A stretch of 64,000 nucleotides of DNA from Rotaria sordida (GCA_905250125.1 CAJNOL010000198.1:83201-147200), one strand, 5' to 3'; numbered from the stretch's first letter, positions 25,400-37,500 are shown. Program-made: numbers and translations. Notes: generated by a model from the letters alone, not told the origin.

Positions 25400-27390
25400 T
25401 ATAAACAAAGATATTTATATTTATTTTCAAACTTTCGAAGAATTATTTTCCTTAATAAAAACAAAAAAAAAAAAAGAAAAACTTCGAAATAAAATAAATT
25501 TTTACGTTGTTTTGTTCATTTAAATTGTGATATTGAAAATGATTATGATGTTCGTTCTCTATTTAGTTTAATAAATGTTTGATAATTTGTTTTTCATAAT
25601 TGTAAATGACATTGATCAAATTGAAAAATAATTCATATGTAAAACAGTTTTTTTTTTCTCAATTACAAAGCAATCATATATTGAATAAATTTCTTTTTTT
25701 GGCAATAGAAATGATATTTTGATAGAAAATTTATTAAATTATCATTCTATAAGTAGATTATTTTTATTTTTTTTTGGTTATTTTAAGTTGAACCATGTAT
25801 AGAAGAAGAATAGAACATTTTAAAATGTTTGTATAATTAAAACTTATTTTATATTTCAATTTTCTCATCATTTTAAATGATGAAGTAAACCACATCAATA
25901 TCATTAGTAAAACTATATTTCTATACTCTTGTATACTCTTAAATTAGTAAGAGAGCGGACAAAATCTCTTGACAGTTTAAGCTTCTGTAGCAAGATTGGT
26001 CTTGTAAAAAAAAAATATAATTATCTATTCTAATTTTTATTCAAAGATTCTATTGCTCCGATGTTATTACGATCGAATATACTATCACGAGTTAATGTAT
26101 ATTGAAAATGGAACAATGCATATTGTTAACTCTTTTATTATATGACTGTTCGTGTTCCCTCAAATGCACCATTTGATTTCCTTCCTTTTCCCCCACACAT
26201 GCTTATTATGCACTCTTCATTATCAGGTTTCATTTAGGTCTTCTATTTATCTTTACATATCCATGAACTATAATCCATTAGAGAAAAGCAAAATATTGAT
26301 ATTTGCTTACATACGAACCCTTTCATTATATCCTAATTATATTAGAAGAGTTTTAATTACTAATTTAGCTACGTATAAAAATATATATACATGTCATCAT
26401 GACTTTGGAGTTAATCAATCAGAATCATAAATAGGATTTTTCTTAGTTTGTTTTTTTTTCTCTCTTTGACATCTGTTTTGCGATATGCTAATCGCAATCT
26501 GAGAAAATCTGCAATAATAAATATTTTCATTGTTTTTTAAACTTAGCTTCCGGCTAAGTATTTTCAACTAATGTGGAATAAAAATAGCAACTCTATGTTT
26601 TCTAATAATTGCTAATAGCTGTATGGTGTTTTTTTTTTCGAAAGAACGACCGTCTATTGTAATGGTCAAGTTTTGAATATGTATTTATTTAGACATCTAC
26701 TATATGCATGTGAAACTAATCATTTTTTTTTTCTTTGTTTATTTTAATATCTTCTGAATATAAAAGGGCAAATAGTTTTCATTTCCATCTATATAGATCA
26801 AATTAGCTGCTATTGTAAGATTGTATATAAGACAAATATGAGACCTTTACATACATAAACAATCCATATATCATCATAATCTTAGACATAAAAGATATCC
26901 ATGTAGCTTTTAGAAATTCAATTAGTAGAAGACTCAATCTCCAGGAAATCCGCTCGGTGTCGTTTTATATTAAATCTCTATTGCGTATATCCAATTGGTA
27001 ATTCCGTCTTTTCTTTTATGTGAGAATAATATATTTATATACCGATGAAAATGTTTCATTATTTGAATAATAAGCAAATGAACTACTGAATTTGACTATT
27101 GAATTACTATTATTTAAGTGTACTGTAAATATACTTGATGGACATTTTCTGTAATTCTGATTCATATTAGAAATATGTGTATAATAATTGAAGAATTATG
27201 ATAGAAGATTGATATCTTCATTCATCAAGAGAACTGTTCCTTGATAAAATAAGATTATTTTGTAGTTTATGATTAAGTGATAAAGATAATTGATTCTGTA
27301 TTACATCGAATAACTTAAATAAACAAACAAAAAAGATTGTTTGGAATCGAGTTTTATAACACAGAATGAAAGTGTACGGGCCGGTACCGA
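25400..27390. other. intergenic, no gene seen
   Basis: AT-rich DNA with poly-T/poly-A runs after the GPCR. The 92-codon frame at 26152-26430 has no domain-like features, and no splice partners are visible. Confidence 0.5.
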
Positions 27391-27395
27391 TGAGA

Positions 27396-27482
27396 AAACT
27401 TCAGAAATTGATGGAACTTAAACGTAGTTATTTTGGGCCTGAATACAATTCGTCCAAGTTCCATCAATTTCTAAAATTTTCC
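27396..27482. repeat. hairpin with 25-bp arms
   Basis: The arms tcagaaattgatggaactt and aagttccatcaatttcta are perfect over the core and are separated by about 38 bases. Flanked by the unusually GC-rich word cgggccggtaccg at about 27377. Confidence 0.75.
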
Positions 27483-27964
27483 TGTGACATACGATGATTT
27501 ACCCGGGTTCATGTTTATAAGATATACAATTTTTGTATAGAGAAAATTGATAAATACAGCGAATAGAGATGTATAAGAAAATTTTATAATCATATGCTTA
27601 CTTTTAATTAACATGCTTATTTTTTTGTTCAAATCTTTAAGCCGGTAGCTATTTAATTTCAAGCATTATTTAATAAATATTCATAGCTACTTATTTATTA
27701 TGATTATCTTTTTTTTTTTGTTGAACAAGCACAGGAAACATACGATATACATGCACAGCGTTCGATTAGAGGGGAGAAGCCGGGGAACTTCTCCCCACTG
27801 ACTCTTTGTTATTGTTATTGCTTTCTCTCTGGAAATATTCTTGACGAGCATTCAGCGAAATTCTATTGCTTAACACTCGAATGAATGTTCAAAAAGGCAC
27901 CAACTGTTTTACTTTTCCTACCGAATAATTTAGTGATCAAATGTGAACTATTCTTTTAACATTT

Positions 27965-28285
27965 GAACCAATTTCTACTAATGATCCTTTTCTTTCGTAT
28001 CAGAATAAATTTTTTTTGAGTCTACATTACTTTCTTTTTGGATCTGGACTATATTCTCTTAACATTTGAACTGTTTTCTCTCAAATAGATACACTTTCTC
28101 TTTGAATCAGAATTACATTCTCTTTGGGTCAAAACTATTTTCTCTTTATATCTGAATTTTTATCTTCATATTCGAAATGTTTTCTCTTTGTATTAGAACT
28201 GTTTTCTCCGAAATAGCTATACTTTCTCTTTATGTCAGAATTATATTTTCTGTAGGGCGTAAATAGTTTCTCTTTCAAATCGATT
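27965..28285. repeat. degenerate minisatellite
   Basis: About nine to ten diverged copies of a 27-40 bp unit built on ttttctctttgtatcagaact. The unit alternates variants such as ttctccgaaatagctatac and ctttgggtcaaaac. No long open frame crosses it. Confidence 0.75.
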
Positions 28286-29110
28286 CAGTTTTAGAAGAAA
28301 AATAGCTTTGACACTATTGAAGTGAAAACTTTTCTTGTAGACGAAAATACTTATTTTCATTTACTTGAACTTTTTTACTGAAGAACTAACAAGAATAAAG
28401 AAAAGTACTGTGTCTATTGAAGACGAGATCATTTTGGGTTCCGTCTAAGAATATATGTTACTATAAAAAAGTTAAGCGAAAATTGTTTCTCTTTAGATTT
28501 GGGAGACTTTCTCCCTTAACTTTTACCCGCTCTCAGCAAAACCAAACGAAAACTATGCCTCTATGTATGTGCCTATTTGAAAACTTGATTTTCTTTATCG
28601 ATACATATGCACACATCGTGTAGATATCTAACAATAGCAGATGGTCCTTTGTCCGTCCATTACAAACTTAAATGCATGTACCTTTTTGTTATTAATATGA
28701 CCAATTGAATGAGGGTGGCGTCGATCGTAAGTTCCTTTAATTGATGTCTTTTTGCTTTATTATGATCTGTTTAAACTTTTATATATCTCATTTTCATCTT
28801 CACTCACATATGAACGAAGAGTGTTTAGTCGTTTCAGTTTCAATTGAAAATGCAAATCGTTCCAAATATTTTATCAAGAAACAAATTATGTCTTTTATTT
28901 TTAGTTCATATGATCAATAAACATTTTATTCATATAGGCACCTAGACAATAAAATTATATTTCAATGAACATAGCATTTTTTACGTTACTTCTTTTATTT
29001 AGTTTTTTCAAAAAAAAAGATAACCAAAGAAAAAACTATTTCTTTAAGTAGATGGAGATGATAGCCAGGACCTAAAATTAAAAAGATAAGTCTTTTGACT
29101 AAATTATATT

Positions 29111-29359
29111 TTAACTTATGAGAGCAGATACTAATATATGTTTCAAATTGGATATATGTTGAGTATGTTCATTTGTTCTAGTACACAATTGTATCATACC
29201 CTTATTCAATTGTTCCATAGAGAGATTCAATTTTTCCATACCATCATTTAACTTGTTCATACTCTGATTAAGTTGAACCATGTTGTCGTTCATACTACGA
29301 TTAAGTTGAACCATATTGTCGTTGATACTATGATTAAGTTGAATCATGTTGTCATTCAT
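29111..29359 (-). CDS. small coiled-coil repeat ORF, uncertain
   Basis: An 82-residue frame on the minus strand made of an 11-residue repeat with the core MNDNMVQLNRS, repeated about four times and then decaying (MNKLNDGMEKLNLSMEQLN). Leucine and methionine spacing fits a coiled coil or amphipathic helix. The tail is HISNLKHILVSALIS. The frame stays open upstream through the arm of the adjacent palindromic element, then meets a stop. It could be a real small gene, a last exon, or only a 33-bp minisatellite that happens to stay open. No flanking exon could be joined. Confidence 0.3.
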   Translation of the reverse strand: MNDNMIQLNHSINDNMVQLNRSMNDNMVQLNQSMNKLNDGMEKLNLSMEQLNKGMIQLCTRTNEHTQHISNLKHILVSALIS

Positions 29360-29376
29360 GTCCTTGAGTTGACTAA

Positions 29377-29512
29377 GGTAATGGTTTAGCTGATGTTCCC
29401 CCTCATCAAAAGAGTTCCACTATGTAACTTTAAAGTTACATAGTGGAACACTTTTGATGCGGGGGAACACCAGCTTTAATGTTACCAGTGGAACACCAGC
29501 TAAACCATTACC
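29377..29512. mobile_element. 136-bp palindromic MITE-like element
   Basis: The ends are perfect 16-base inverted repeats (ggtaatggtttagctg and cagctaaaccattacc). Inside lies a second, almost perfect palindrome at 29395-29466 centred on actttaaagt, with arms containing gttccactatgtaac and its complement, preceded by ccccctcat/atgcggggg. A gttaccagtggaac segment near the right end repeats parts of the arm. No coding capacity. It abuts the coiled-coil repeat ORF. Confidence 0.75.
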
Positions 29513-30572
29513 GAAAAATGCTATTCGGATCAAAAATGAATCTTCTTTCCGTTCTGTTCATATAGAACGTCCGTCATATATCTAAACGCATATGTATACA
29601 CATTTCATTCGTATCTCATTATTCTATTCATTTTTCTGCTGGATAACTGTATCTATATCTATATATAGAGACACAGTACAGTATCGAAGAATTTTTCCTA
29701 TAGAGGAATTATCTTTTCATTTTTCGATATCGTTTTTTCGAGAGCAATGTTCATTTTTTCGGATGAATAAGTGTCTTTATGAAGAAACAGTTATCTTGAA
29801 AGTTTTTCTATAGGTGAAATCAATTTCCATTAGCCGATGTCATTTTCCCTATAGCTTTTTTTTTAGTATTATATGAATTGCAGTTTTAACTGTTCGATAA
29901 ATTTTTGGTGTTGTGACTTTATTCAGAGAAGCATTTTTGATTTGGACGTCAAAATTCCGGTGAAAATTAACATTTTTCACACCAATCGAATTGTTGGCCA
30001 ACCCTCGAAAAGTAATACTCAACATCATTTTTCTAATGCTTATGAAATTATTCCATTTTTCCTTATACATTTTTTCTTATAGTATTATGCATTTTTCTTA
30101 TTGATTTTCACTTTTCCTGAAATTAGAAGCTATGAGTGAAGAGATACGTATAAAATTAATACTACACATAATTTTTGTAGTGCGGAGTGTTTAGTGGTAG
30201 ACCATTGTTGATGTGAGTGTCATTTTTCCGCTGCAAAGTAGCATTTTTATCACCGATGAATCGAGTGTCGAATCCTCTCCTTTACTTATCTATATCGTCA
30301 ACGTTCTTATGATGCAAATATTTTGCCTATACACGTGTGTTTTGATAGACATCTTCTATTCAGGTTGTAATCAATGCATGTTTTACTAAGGATATTTATA
30401 TCACAAATGTATCACTACATACGTTGAAAGAGAGAGAAAGAAAGAGAAAAGTTATTTTTGTTTTGTAAATAATTCTGACGCAGAAATATTTTTAATGATT
30501 TACTTACCTGAGAGAAAAGAAAAATAGATATATTTTAATCGTTACACTTACGATCATTTTATTTGCTACAGA
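29513..30572. other. P450 upstream region, no gene
   Basis: Contains diverged words repeating cctatag...gatatcattttt at about 29698-29745 and 29808-29855, and a purine-rich (GAAA)n stretch at about 30428-30450. Short overlapping frames on both strands (29849-30082) look non-coding. Confidence 0.5.
30558..30572 (+). promoter_or_regulatory. candidate trans-splice acceptor before P450 ATG
   Basis: The string ttttatttgctacag followed by a single base and the ATG has the form of a 3' splice site, and no donor exon is evident upstream. In bdelloids many mRNAs receive a spliced leader, so a leader could join here. An ordinary 5' UTR intron is the alternative. Confidence 0.4.
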
Positions 30573-32381
30573 ATGCTGTTAACTGCAATCCTTCTACTAT
30601 CAATCATAGTAATACTCACTGCATATTTGTGGACTTTAAAATCGAGCTATGATTATTTCAAACGTCGTGGTATTTCTGGTCCATTACCCAGCTTTTTCTT
30701 TGGTCACTCTCGAATTCTGTGGTCTGTTGAATCTGTTACTCGTCAATTGCAGACATGGACGCATCAATTCGGTTCCATCTATGGTCTTTTCGAAGGTGCT
30801 CGTCCCGTTTATGTTGTGTCCGATCCTGAATTTCTCCAGGAAATCTTTATAAAACAATTTTCATCATTTCATTCACGACATATTCCTTTTGTTATTCGAT
30901 TACAAGCTCGAAACAAAATGCATTTGTTTAATGCCAATAGCCATCAATGGCATCGTCAACGACTCGTTATTAATCCAACATTTTCGGCTGCAAAACTCAA
31001 ACTTATGACACCTTTAGTTAATGAATCTATCGAAGCATTTATGAACAAATTGTCAGAAAAATGTGAAGAACAAAAAGAATTTAATGTTTATCTAATTTAC
31101 AAACGATTGACTATGGACGTAATTTGTAAGTAAAAGAAAAAACCAAATGCAACACTATTCCGAGATAGACTCGAAATTTTAAAACTCACATTTAGTCCTC
31201 CTCAAAATAGTTTTGAGATTGTCAAGAACTTCAAAAATTTTAATTTTTTTCATCTACTTTTATTTGAGGTCGATGCGCATTCGGAATCAATACAAATATG
31301 CAAACGGATAAAGACAACGAATACATGCATAAAGCTGAGCTTCTTACGAAAGAAAATTTCGAAAAACATCCTTTGATTCGATTGAGTTATCTGATGCCAT
31401 GGCTTATCCCCATTCTCTCTCAAATCGTTATTGGTCAAGCTATCTTCATGCGTATTCTACATAAATGGAAGAAAACTGCTGAAGAATTGCCGCGCTTTTG
31501 GTTTGTTGATCGTTTACGTCATGTAGTCAATGCAAGAGCATCGTTAGATGAAACGGAACGTCGCATTGATCTCCTTCAACTAATGCTCGATGTTGCTACT
31601 TCAAATGAAATCAAGGTTAGTGTGTCTATTGCTTAAATTTTAATCAATTTTTCAACGTACATACAGTATAGGATGATAATAATAGTGATGTCATACCGAA
31701 AAAGCTTCAGTACGAAGAAGTCGTCAATAATGCATTTTTGTTTATGATTGCTGGTTATGAAACAACATCAACGGCACTCACCTATTGTACGTATATTTTG
31801 GCAACACACCCTACTGTTCAAGAAAAACTTCGTAAAGAAATTGAGGAATATCCAGATAAAAATGAAAGTGACTATGATCGAGTTCATAATATGGTCTATC
31901 TAGATTCGTTTATACGAGAAGTTTTACGAATGTTTCCTATTGCACCTAAAGCTACAACAAGAGAATGTAATACAACAACGACTGTTTGTAGTTACGTAAT
32001 AGAAAAAGGTCAGTTCAATTCTTTGAAAAAATATTTTTTATTTAAATCCGAAAATACAACTTAGGAAGTGTCATTCAACCGGACATATTTTCGTTGCATT
32101 ATGATCCAAATTTATGGGGTCCTGATGATCCAAATTTGTTTATACCTGAACGACATTTGACTCGACGACATCCAGTTGCATACATGCCATTTGGTCAAGG
32201 TCCACGCAATTGTGTTGGAATGCGATTTGCACTAATGGAAATCAAATCGTGTTTGGTTCATCTTCTTACTCAATACATTATCTTGCCTGCTGATGAAATG
32301 GAACAAAAATTCAAAATTCTTGATCTACATTTCGTTCATCAGCCAGAAGCTCTCTATATTAAGCTTGAAAAACGCTTTTGA
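30573..32381 (+). CDS. cytochrome P450, CYP3-clan-like
   Basis: Four exons, 30573-31125, 31269-31615, 31672-32008 and 32065-32381, all GT-AG with matching phases. The product has 517 residues, the usual P450 length. An N-terminal membrane anchor (LLTAILLLSIIVILTAYLW) is followed by a GPLPSFFFGH proline-rich hinge. A helix-C WHRQR lies in exon 1. The exon 1/2 join makes MDVICRCAFGI, as in CYP3-type enzymes. The I-helix AGYETTS is at about 327, the K-helix E-V-L-R at about 383, and FIPERH follows. The haem signature FGQGPRNCVG places the ligand Cys at about 462. All hallmarks of an active ER-anchored monooxygenase are intact. The substrate is unknown; xenobiotic or lipid oxidation is the family norm. 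Confidence 0.93.
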
Positions 32382-32890
32382 ATTCATTTTCTTTGTTTTT
32401 TCAAATAAAAATAATATTTCTTTTTATTTCAAAAAGCTGTTTTCTGGGTTGAAGGAGATAACAATTGACGAAATATTGCGTTAGCGACAATGGTTGCTTC
32501 TGCAATGTTATTGCATTAATTATTGACGTGAAATTATTCTCGATCTGATACCTTTCTCGTTTTAGCTGGTTACTTCATTAGTAGAACAGCATCTTGAGTA
32601 TCAGTGTTTATGGCTGTTCGATGTTCACATTTTGATGGAAGCATAAAGCAAAATTAAGATTTGTCTTATTTCGATGACAGTTTAAATCACTTTCATCTTT
32701 AAAACAATGTCAAATAAATACACATTCCCTACAGAAAAAAATGATGATTCCAAGGGGGACCATGACAGATGTCGGATGCGCATAAATATTAAAAATAATG
32801 CTAATCGTTAAGCATTAGAATTGACATTAATTAATACTAATACGACATCCCTATTTAAATTCATTTATTTTCAATATAACTGCAAATAGT

Positions 32891-33240
32891 CTTCTTCCAT
32901 TTGGTACTCATCGTATACGTTCTATTGATATTGATCAAATTACTGTTTCAATTATATTACATTATAAACTCGATAGAAAATTTCATCAATTAGAATTACA
33001 ATATGAGATTATACTGCAATTGATGATAATAATAATAAAAAAAGTTATTTAACAAATGAATTAACTCGACATATTATTGATATAGATGATCATGGAATGA
33101 AATTTGATAAAAATTATTATTCGATAAATATAAGCGAATCAATTGGACTTGATAATATTAGATTTCAAGTGAATATAACAAGTGAAGATTCTATTGTACA
33201 AGAAAATAGAATATTTTATTTAATAAATTCATCAGATTAA
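32891..33240 (+). pseudogene. decayed coding fragment, unknown family
   Basis: Two overlapping frames have strongly coding-like composition. The first begins LLPFGTHRIRSIDIDQITV and runs to about 33005. The second, shifted by one base, runs from about 33010 to the stop at 33240, with SYLTNELTRHIIDIDDHGMK and ending YLINSSD. No GT-AG intron fits the switch, so a frameshift is the simplest reading. The start resembles an exon entered through aaatag. I do not recognise the family. It lies 0.5 kb after the P450 on the same strand. Confidence 0.5.
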
Positions 33241-33397
33241 TTTTTTTATTAATGAACAAACAAGAATAATTTGTTTAAAAAAAATATCTTCGATCAATAA
33301 TTATGAATTTTTGTATTAACAAAAAAAGCATTTGAAAATGAAATTAATTCATAACACTTATTAATGGTAATAATATTTTATTTTATTTACATTACAA

Positions 33398-33494
33398 ATA
33401 TCATTGTATTATTGAAGCAGATACAATTATTTGCACATTTAAAATATATTCAAATGAATTTATTTATGAATTAATTCATCAAATCAAGATTTAA
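33398..33494 (+). pseudogene. second decayed coding piece
   Basis: An open stretch reading KYHCIIEADTIICTFKIYS and ending in HQIKI with a stop at 33494. Its composition is like the preceding fragment, and it may belong to the same dead gene. Too short to identify. Confidence 0.3.
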
Positions 33495-33809
33495 AAAATT
33501 TTTCAAAGTAATCGAGGGTATGGGTGTCGGTCTCCTTCTCGTTTTCATCCATACCCCAATTTAATTTCTGCAAAATTTACAAACAACATTATGCACATCA
33601 GATGTGCTCATTAGAAATGATTCAACATCAATTGAAGAGGGAACATCTTCTGCTGCCTCCTTCCGATTTCAATGATTTCTTTTTGTCTATAGATGCTATA
33701 TAATGTTCTAATAAAGACTCTAAAACGATTTGGATTTCTATTGAGGTTTGACTAAGCGATTAAATTTTTAATATGTCTACTTTTTAGAGAGCCAAGATTT
33801 TAGGAAAAT

Positions 33810-34092
33810 TTTTATTTTCGAATTTTGAACTGAAACTTTGTGCATATAGAGAACTCAGCTAGACTAACTTCCTTAATAAAATTCAGGAGCTTTGAACAAA
33901 AGCTCTTCAATGTATGAAGCTTTCAAAAAATACACGTTACATACACTATATATAGAAAAAGATCTATATCTTGAATGTCTCATATCTCAAAGAGACTTTA
34001 TGGAAAACTTATGAATTTTTTATGAAAGCTAGTCTATTTGAGTTCTCTATATGCCCAATGTTTCAGTTAAGATGTTTGAAACAAAATTAATA
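33810..34092. repeat. foldback element next to receptor fragment
   Basis: The arms at 33810-33900 and 34003-34090 are inverted copies, sharing gaactgaaact, gcatatagagaactca and agactagcttt-type blocks. The arm start ttcgaattttgaactgaaac resembles the arm of the 3385-4035 foldback (ttcgaattttgacttaaaac), so the two probably belong to one family. Confidence 0.7.
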
Positions 34093-34146
34093 AACAATTT
34101 TGTTACTAAAGCGTAAAACGGTTAACTACTGTTTGAATCTATACTT

Positions 34147-34817
34147 TCAATCAATATCTACCAAGACGAGTGAAATTTCAGTTTGTTCAAGAAGTGATTC
34201 CATATCATTAGTATGGATTTGAACATTTTGTGATCTAGACACTGTATCAATAGCAGCTAGAAGACATTGAATTAAATTATTAAATCGGATAATCGCTTGA
34301 TAATAACCATATTTGTAGACAAGATATTTCCATGTCACTTCGGCATAAGTATTTTGAATGTGAAAGATTAAACTAGAATTGTTCGATTTTATTGTAACAT
34401 ATGGTGAAAATATTAAAACGCTATCGGAAAAAGCGAATAATGAAAGAGCCAGCTTCATAAGTGCAACATCGGGATTGATATGTTTCATAACATGATGAGC
34501 CATAGCCACTGATTGTTTGTCATAGAGATGCCTACAAGCGTTCAAGAAAGGTTGATGAATGTAGAGTTGAGATTGATTGTAAACAAAGATTGTACTTAAA
34601 CAAACGACACTCAGCTGCACTACGAAGAAATCCAGATCGAGTATCTGACGGTAAAATTGCAAGATTACCATTGGCACGAAGATATACGCCTGCTGTTTCG
34701 TACGTTTCTTTGAAAAATTCTGCCGTCAGTGTCGGATTTCTCATCTCAATGATTTGTAAAATATTATTTTCGTTCATTAAAAGTTGAGCAATAGAAAGAA
34801 GTTTCGACTCATCATAA
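34147..34817 (-). pseudogene. nuclear-receptor ligand-domain fragment
   Basis: The minus-strand reading begins after a cacag splice-type site at 34818 with YDESKLLSIAQLLMNENN and continues through GNLAILPSDTRSGFLRSAAE. The coding signal then moves to another frame: VCLSTIFVYNQSQLYIHQPF, then DPDVALMKLALSLFAFS-like text (here INPDVALMKLALSLFAFSD), ending EISLVLVDID at 34147. Helix content and the LALSLFAFS block fit the nuclear-hormone-receptor ligand domain as seen in divergent rotifer receptors. The one-base frame change near 34615-34625 lacks an intron, so this is a frameshifted gene or a sequence error. No zinc-finger DNA-binding exon lies between here and the N gap at 35043; it may be in unassembled sequence. 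Confidence in the family is moderate. Confidence 0.5.
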
Positions 34818-35042
34818 CTGTGAATCAAATTTGAAAGAATTCAATAATGACTTATCCGATTGCAAAAGATTTAATGTTGTTAACTAGAAAGAAATCAACA
34901 GATGATTTATTTCTATCAACTTCCTGTTAGAGATAAAATATCATCGAGAAATCGGTTTTTTTTTTTCAAGAAAAAAAAAATTTCATAATTTTCGAGTGTA
35001 TTCAAAATCGAAGAAAGAATCTAACCTGTTGTGGTTGATCTC

Positions 35043-35142
35043 NNNNNNNNNNNNNNNNNNNNNNNNNNNNNNNNNNNNNNNNNNNNNNNNNNNNNNNNNN
35101 NNNNNNNNNNNNNNNNNNNNNNNNNNNNNNNNNNNNNNNNNN
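35043..35142. other. assembly gap, 100 Ns
   Basis: A run of about 100 Ns, the conventional placeholder for a gap of unknown size. It separates the receptor fragment on the minus strand from the body of the transporter gene on the plus strand. The first exons of both could be missing or misjoined here. Confidence 0.95.
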
Positions 35143-37500
35143 GCTTTCAATCAATTGGCTTTTTGGATCACATTTTCACCTATTTCACTAAGTACTCAAA
35201 TTTATTATGACATTTCATCGACAACTGTCGATTATCTTCTTAATTGGGGACCATTCGTGTTTATTCCCTGTCTACCATTTGCTTATCTTCTTCTCAACAG
35301 AAAAAATGGTTTTCGACACATTGTAATCATTACAGCAATTGTCTCTCTTGTGGCCACTCTCATTCGTATCATACCTTTGATCGTTATCTCTCCCTCGAAT
35401 CCGCAATTTAGAACTATCTCTATTCTCTTTCTCCATGTTGGCCAGATTCTTAATGCTCTTTGTAGTCCTTTAGTAATGATACCTGTTTCTCAATTGTCAT
35501 GTCTTTGGTTTAGTCCCAATGAGAGAACACGTGCGACCACAGTCGCTATCATGGCAAATAGCTTTGGCTCTACTGCCAGTTTTCTTATCAATCCATCAAT
35601 TGTTGCTCGTCCTACGAATCTGCCTTACTTGCTGTACTTTCATTTTGCTTTAGCACTTTTAGCTGCCATTCCTGCTCTCATATATTTTCCTGCTGAACCA
35701 CAAACACCTCCATCACATGCAGCTCAGATACTCATGCGTGGAAAAGAGAAAAACACAGATTCAGACTTGAAGACTTACATAAAAGGTCTTCGACAATGTG
35801 TTACTAATCGCTCATTTGTTCTACTTGTAACAGTTGGAGGTCTAATGGGAGGAACTTTTGCAATATGGACAGGCTTATTTTCTACGATTCTCGCTTTTGA
35901 GAATTATTCTGAAAAGCAAGCTGGTGAGTTTCGTATATTTCTTTTTCCATATTTACTCTATCTTGATATGAGCGGATTTACGTGAAGATTTCTTCTCAAA
36001 GTGAAGAGACTATTACAGTGAGTTGTTTGATATTTTTTCTGAGCTTCGAAGAACATTTTCTAAGAATGTAACACTATCGGAAAAGAGTGTTGAAGTATTT
36101 AGCGAAAAATAGTGAGTTCCTGAGACGCATCCTACAGACCGTGACAGACATTTCAGCATGCTGTGCTCCTGAGATCTTGTCGCAGATCGTGATAAGAATT
36201 ACGAGGATTTTCTTGTACAATTAAAGCAGCTCCGTTGTTTTTCATATATTAGTCTCGTATGGATTATGCTGAAAAGTTTTCTCGATCGAAACGTACTTTA
36301 GTCACAGTAAAACATTTACAAACCAAATTGAATAGAAACTGGAAAAAGAGAAATATGGACTTATTGTTTTAGACACTCTTAACGGATCGGAGTTTTATAG
36401 AGAGGTTAGTTTTCAAATAAAAAACTATTTAAACAATCGTAGCGAAGAGAACTCGACTTTGAGACTTTAAATAATAAAGAAAGTTAGAACAAAGTATGAA
36501 AATTTTGGAATGTGTAAAAAGGCTATAGAATCATACAGAACAATGAAAATCGAATGCGATTTCATCTGAAAATTCTATCAAACTTCTTGTAGTTCGAATT
36601 CTTAACAAAAACAATCCTTCAATATAACCCCTACGGAATAAATAAAAGTACAGTATGTTGAAATGTCTATCACGACCTGTGGAGCGAGCGAGGAGACACT
36701 TGATTTAATTTTTCCGTTATGTGCTTCAACACTCATTTCAACCATATTTTACAAACTTCACAAAAACTATGGGAATAAAGTGAAAAATTCCAAAACTTTA
36801 GTAGAATTAAACATAATATTCGAAAGTCTTCGAAATACATAGATAGAATTATATTTAGTTGTTATTCAAATTATAGTCCTCTTTGCTTCTCCCCTTACTG
36901 CTAAGATTGGGCATGGATTAAAGGATAATGTGGCAACACTAGATTTAGACTTGAACGTAGTCTAATTATTTGTCTATATTTTGATAAGGCTGGTTCGCTT
37001 TTGGATCATCTTTCGGTTCAATCGTTGGCGGCTTTTGCATGAGTGCTCTGGCCGATATACCTCGATTTCAACGTTCATTAAAAACGCTTATTCTATTGGC
37101 ATTGATCGGCTGTTTACTCTCAGTAATGTGGTTTCAACTATCTATTCGTACGATTTTTTATAATGTGCCAATTCTTGGTTCGAACCAAGTCACTATTGGA
37201 ATTTCTCTCATTCTTGTTGGTGTTTGTAGAGGAGCTGCATTGCCGTTAATCTATGAAAGTTTGGCCGAAATTACGTTTCCACTGCCAGAATCTCTTTCAG
37301 CTTCGGTTCTCCTACAATTGATGAATATTACTGCCGTTATTCTCCTTTTTAGTACTACTGGACGATACAAATTAATGAATTTAATCGTTGTCATCACTAA
37401 TCTAGTATCTATTGTCATGGTTGTATTCGTGCGAGTCTCATACAAACGACGAAATGAAGATGGTCGAATGAAGAACGAAACAATTCTTGGACTCGATTAA
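35143..37500 (+). CDS. SLC49/DIRC2-like MFS transporter, 5' end missing
   Basis: Two visible exons, from the gap to 35923 and 36989-37500, join in phase 1 to make ...SEKQAGWFAFGSSFG. About 430 residues are present. The start AFNQLAFWITFSPIS is typical of the first extracellular region of the SLC49 family (DIRC2/SLC49A4 and relatives). LLNWGPFVFIP, a loop VSQLSCLWFSPNERTRATTV and LMGGTFAIWTGLFSTILAF follow. At least ten hydrophobic segments are visible, and the C-terminus is short and charged. The relatives are lysosomal or plasma-membrane transporters; the substrate here is unknown. The N-terminal cytosolic part and first helix are absent, being in or before the N gap. The residues just left of the gap are not convincingly coding. 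The 1065-bp intron holds a transposon-like insertion. Confidence 0.8.
36050..36775. mobile_element. non-autonomous TIR element in transporter intron
   Basis: Ends of about 110-120 bp are imperfect inverted repeats. The left has gagtgttgaagtattta and cagaccgtgacagacatttc; the right has cttcaacactcat and gaaatgtctatcacgacctg. The outermost bases (ttttctaag / ttttacaaactt) match the terminus seen at 8838, 46400 and 57935. The interior shows no transposase. Target duplications are not obvious. Confidence 0.65.

Noticed and set aside
29849-30082. Overlapping frames on both strands
   Set aside because: Mirror frames in AT-rich DNA with degenerate repeats; neither product looks like a protein family.
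34996-35042. MYSKSKKESNLLWLI as the transporter start
   Set aside because: It reads straight into the N gap and does not resemble the N-terminal part of SLC49 relatives; the gap length is probably arbitrary.
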